From the NCBI RefSeq assembly GCF_013522705.1, contig NZ_JAAMRE010000002.1:1-64000 (forward strand): DNA of 64,000 bases, written 5' to 3'. Of the stretch, positions 62,183-64,000 are shown in pieces. The stretch is from Pseudomonas lurida (GTDB lineage: Bacteria; Pseudomonadota; Gammaproteobacteria; Pseudomonadales; Pseudomonadaceae). The position numbers and the translations under genes were made by a program. The notes under the pieces were generated by a model, which saw nothing but the letters and a program-made list of their open reading frames with translations, searched no databases and had not been told where the DNA came from. The first letter of the stretch is position 1. Every line of letters begins with the position of its first letter.

Positions 62183-62576
62183 TGAAATCGATCTCCCTAT
62201 CCGCCCGTTAAGATGACGGGCTATTCATGCATTAGTTGCGCAAGGAACTTTGCATGTTTTCTTGGTCATATAAGCACAGTGCTATTAATGTGCCATCATT
62301 GGTGTTCAAGAAGTTGTGCATTTTTGGTGTAGTACTTATGCCTTGTCAAGGTAAGCTATTCGCCCTCTGTGACAGATGTGCGGTGCTTAACAACCTGTGC
62401 GACTGACGGGTCGAAGCACGCACCGAGGCAGGATTTTTGTCATGCGGCCCAGTTAACATCAGCGATCATGCTGACAACAGCGGGTTGTAAAGGGTCGATT
62501 GCATGGCCCGATGGGATTTCCCGGGAATGTTCAGCCCGGGAATCGACTGCGCGCGAAGTATCAGCAAGGAGGCAAG
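62183..62576. promoter_or_regulatory. Divergent T6SS promoter region between tssA and tagH
   Basis: This gap of 394 bases is AT-richer than its flanks and holds no gene. It must contain promoters for both T6SS operons. One perfect dyad, AGCACAGTGCT (62273-62283), is a candidate operator. A possible plus-strand sigma-70 pair (TTGTGC, 17 bases, TATGCC) lies at about 62314-62342. I saw no convincing sigma-54 site. Confidence 0.4.
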
Positions 62577-63935
62577 ATGTCGCTGTGTTTGACTATCACT
62601 AGTTATCACAAGATTACCCCCGGGCAGTGCCCCGAAAAGTCCATGAACCAGGGCTCGATGGCGATCGGCCGCAGCTCGGATAATGACTGGGTATTGCCCG
62701 ACCCCGAGCGCCTCGTGTCTTCGCAACACTGCGTTATTCAATACAAAGACGGCCGTTATTATTTAACCGATAACAGCACCAACGGCGTGGAGTTGGTCAA
62801 CGCCGGCATCCGCATGCGCCGCGGCAACAGCGAGCTGCTGCAGGATGGCGAACTGATCCGTATCGGCGATTACGAAATCCAGGCACGCATCGATTTCAGC
62901 GTGCAAGGCGTTGAAAGCCAGCCCTTTGCCGGTGAGTCGCCGAACAGTTTCGAAGCGCTGATGGGCGCCGTGGCCGGCCCCGTGACGCCCGCGCCGATGC
63001 CGCAGCCAGCGATCGCGCCGCAGTTCCAGGGTGCGTCGTCGATGGACACCCTGCCGGACCTGTTCGACTTCCTCAGCCCCACCGCCGTGCCGCCGCCGAC
63101 CGTGGCCGATCATGTGCCCAGTGAACAACACGACTTCCGCCCGCCGACGCCGGTGAGCGTGCCGGTGCCCGAGGCGCCGGTGGCGTCCGGTTCAGTGATC
63201 CCCGAAGATTGGGACCTGCTCAGCGACGCGCCGCCGCCGATTATCAGCGCGCCGGCACCGACTCCATCGCCGCCACCGCCACCGCCACCGCCAGTGACGC
63301 CATCCGCGCCCATGCCCGAGGTGGCACCGCCGGTGGTCAATGCCGGGCAACCGGACCTGCTGCAAGCCTTCCTGCGCGGTGCCGGCCTCGACCAATTGCG
63401 CCTGGACAAGGCCGACGCCTGCGCGCAGATGGAAAGCATCGGTCGCAGCTACCGGCTGATGGTCGAAGGCTTGATCGACGTCCTGCGCGCCCGGGCCAGC
63501 CTCAAAGGCGAGTTCCGCATGCAGCAGACCATGATCCAGCCCGCTGAAAACAATCCGTTGAAGTTCGCACCGAATGCCGACGAAGCGTTACTGCTGCTGC
63601 TGCGTCACGGCAACCAGGCGTTTATGGCGCCCGATGTCGCGGTAAAGGAAAGTTTCGACGACCTGCGCGCCCACCAACTGGCGGTGATGGCCGGTGTGGA
63701 AGCGGCGATCAAACACCTGCTCAAGCGCTTCGAACCGGCGCAACTGGAAGAACGCATGGGCAAGCCCGGTGGGCTGTCGAGTATTTTCAACGGGTCACGC
63801 CAGGCCCAGTACTGGCAGCAGTTCACCGAGCTCTACGGCAATATTTCCCGTGAGGCCCAGGAAGACTTCCAGGACCTGTTCGGCCGCGAGTTCAGTCGGG
63901 CCTATGAAGAACACAGCGCACGACAGCGGCGCTGA
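62577..63935 (+). CDS. tagH: T6SS-associated FHA-domain protein TagH (Fha-like)
   Basis: This 452-residue protein has an N-terminal FHA domain (about 1-110) with IGRSSDNDWVLPDPERLVSSQHCVI and DNSTNGVELV, the phosphothreonine-recognition loops. A Pro-rich linker follows (about 135-285, including a proline run near 245-255). The C-terminal TagH-type region (about 290-452) has ETSIQ-like RLMVEGLIDVLRARASLKGEFRMQQTMIQPAENNPLKF and KPGGLSSIFNGSRQAQYWQQFTELYG. Fha proteins receive a phosphorylation signal that switches assembly on in HSI-I. AAGGAGGCAAG precedes ATG 62577. It is the first gene of the plus-strand operon. Confidence 0.94.
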   Translation: MSLCLTITSYHKITPGQCPEKSMNQGSMAIGRSSDNDWVLPDPERLVSSQHCVIQYKDGRYYLTDNSTNGVELVNAGIRMRRGNSELLQDGELIRIGDYEIQARIDFSVQGVESQPFAGESPNSFEALMGAVAGPVTPAPMPQPAIAPQFQGASSMDTLPDLFDFLSPTAVPPPTVADHVPSEQHDFRPPTPVSVPVPEAPVASGSVIPEDWDLLSDAPPPIISAPAPTPSPPPPPPPPVTPSAPMPEVAPPVVNAGQPDLLQAFLRGAGLDQLRLDKADACAQMESIGRSYRLMVEGLIDVLRARASLKGEFRMQQTMIQPAENNPLKFAPNADEALLLLLRHGNQAFMAPDVAVKESFDDLRAHQLAVMAGVEAAIKHLLKRFEPAQLEERMGKPGGLSSIFNGSRQAQYWQQFTELYGNISREAQEDFQDLFGREFSRAYEEHSARQRR

Positions 63936-63985
63936 ACCGCACACACGGATTAACGGATAGCTAAGTACGTCATTGAGGACGCAGG

Positions 63986-64000
63986 ATGATTCCCAGGTTT
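63986..64000 (+). CDS. Start of the next T6SS gene, cut by the window end (probable tssJ)
   Basis: An ATG at 63986 preceded by GAGGACGCAGG opens MIPRF before the window ends. In HSI-I-like clusters the lipoprotein gene tssJ follows fha. Only five residues are visible, so the identity rests on synteny. Confidence 0.4.

Noticed and set aside
62183..62576. Sigma-54 promoter for the T6SS operons
   Set aside because: No pair with GG and GC exactly 10 bases apart was found; the nearest candidates had wrong spacing.

Overview
The window is a piece of chromosome from a Pseudomonas of the P. fluorescens complex. The evidence is the high-GC codon use, the intergenic repeats with a GTGGGAGGGGGCTTGCCCCC core, and a gene order that matches Pseudomonas around pstS-pstC-pstA-pstB-phoU, the PA5364-like response regulator, phoR-phoB, ubiA-ubiC, rubredoxin, rubredoxin reductase and HU. 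I found no rRNA, tRNA, CRISPR array, transposase or prophage.

Region 1 (1-7.7 kb) holds an autotransporter with a short passenger. Next are a polar amino-acid ABC binding protein and permease with no ATPase gene, divergent from a homocysteine S-methyltransferase. A coupled PaiB-GNAT-GNAT operon then faces a MocR-type regulator whose linker DNA carries five DnaA-box-like 9-mers at an exact 12-bp period. Region 2 (7.7-17 kb) is two giant related proteins of about 1,550 residues that resemble the DUF6543 / dermonecrotic-toxin-domain family. Region 3 (17-22.6 kb) is an asparagine/aspartate module: cytoplasmic asparaginase, an AGCS sodium symporter, aspartase (aspA) and a divergent LysR regulator. 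Region 4 (22.6-28.6 kb) is purE-purK behind a leader with a strong intrinsic-terminator hairpin, then small housekeeping genes (GlsB/YeaQ membrane protein, DUF3299 protein, hexose-6-phosphate mutarotase, YciA-type thioesterase, MFS transporter).

Region 5 (28.7-41.3 kb) is the phosphate regulon core: pstS, pstC, pstA, pstB, phoU, a response regulator with a PilZ-like tail, a CNNM/CorC-type membrane protein, phoR and phoB. Pho boxes are readable upstream of pstS, pstC and phoB. PstC and PstA both carry large extra soluble domains. Related repeats (core GCTACAAGC) sit in three gaps of this cluster. Region 6 (41.4-44.9 kb) covers ubiquinone entry (ubiC, ubiA), rubredoxin and its reductase, and HU.

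Region 7 (45-64 kb) is one half of a type VI secretion cluster laid out like HSI-I of P. aeruginosa but without tagJ. It runs tssA-tssB-tssC-hcp-tssE-tssF-tssG-tssH(clpV)-vgrG on the minus strand, with tagH (FHA) and the start of a further gene diverging. Behind vgrG come an EagR-type chaperone, an N-terminal-transmembrane/PAAR Rhs effector, and a small overlapping gene. The Rhs tail is a recognisable NucA/NucB nuclease and the small gene resembles ComJ/Nin, the NucA inhibitor of Bacillus competence. This points to a T6SS-delivered DNase with a ComJ-type immunity protein, and it is the most exciting item in the window. Calls come from reading sequence and recalling families; no database search was possible.
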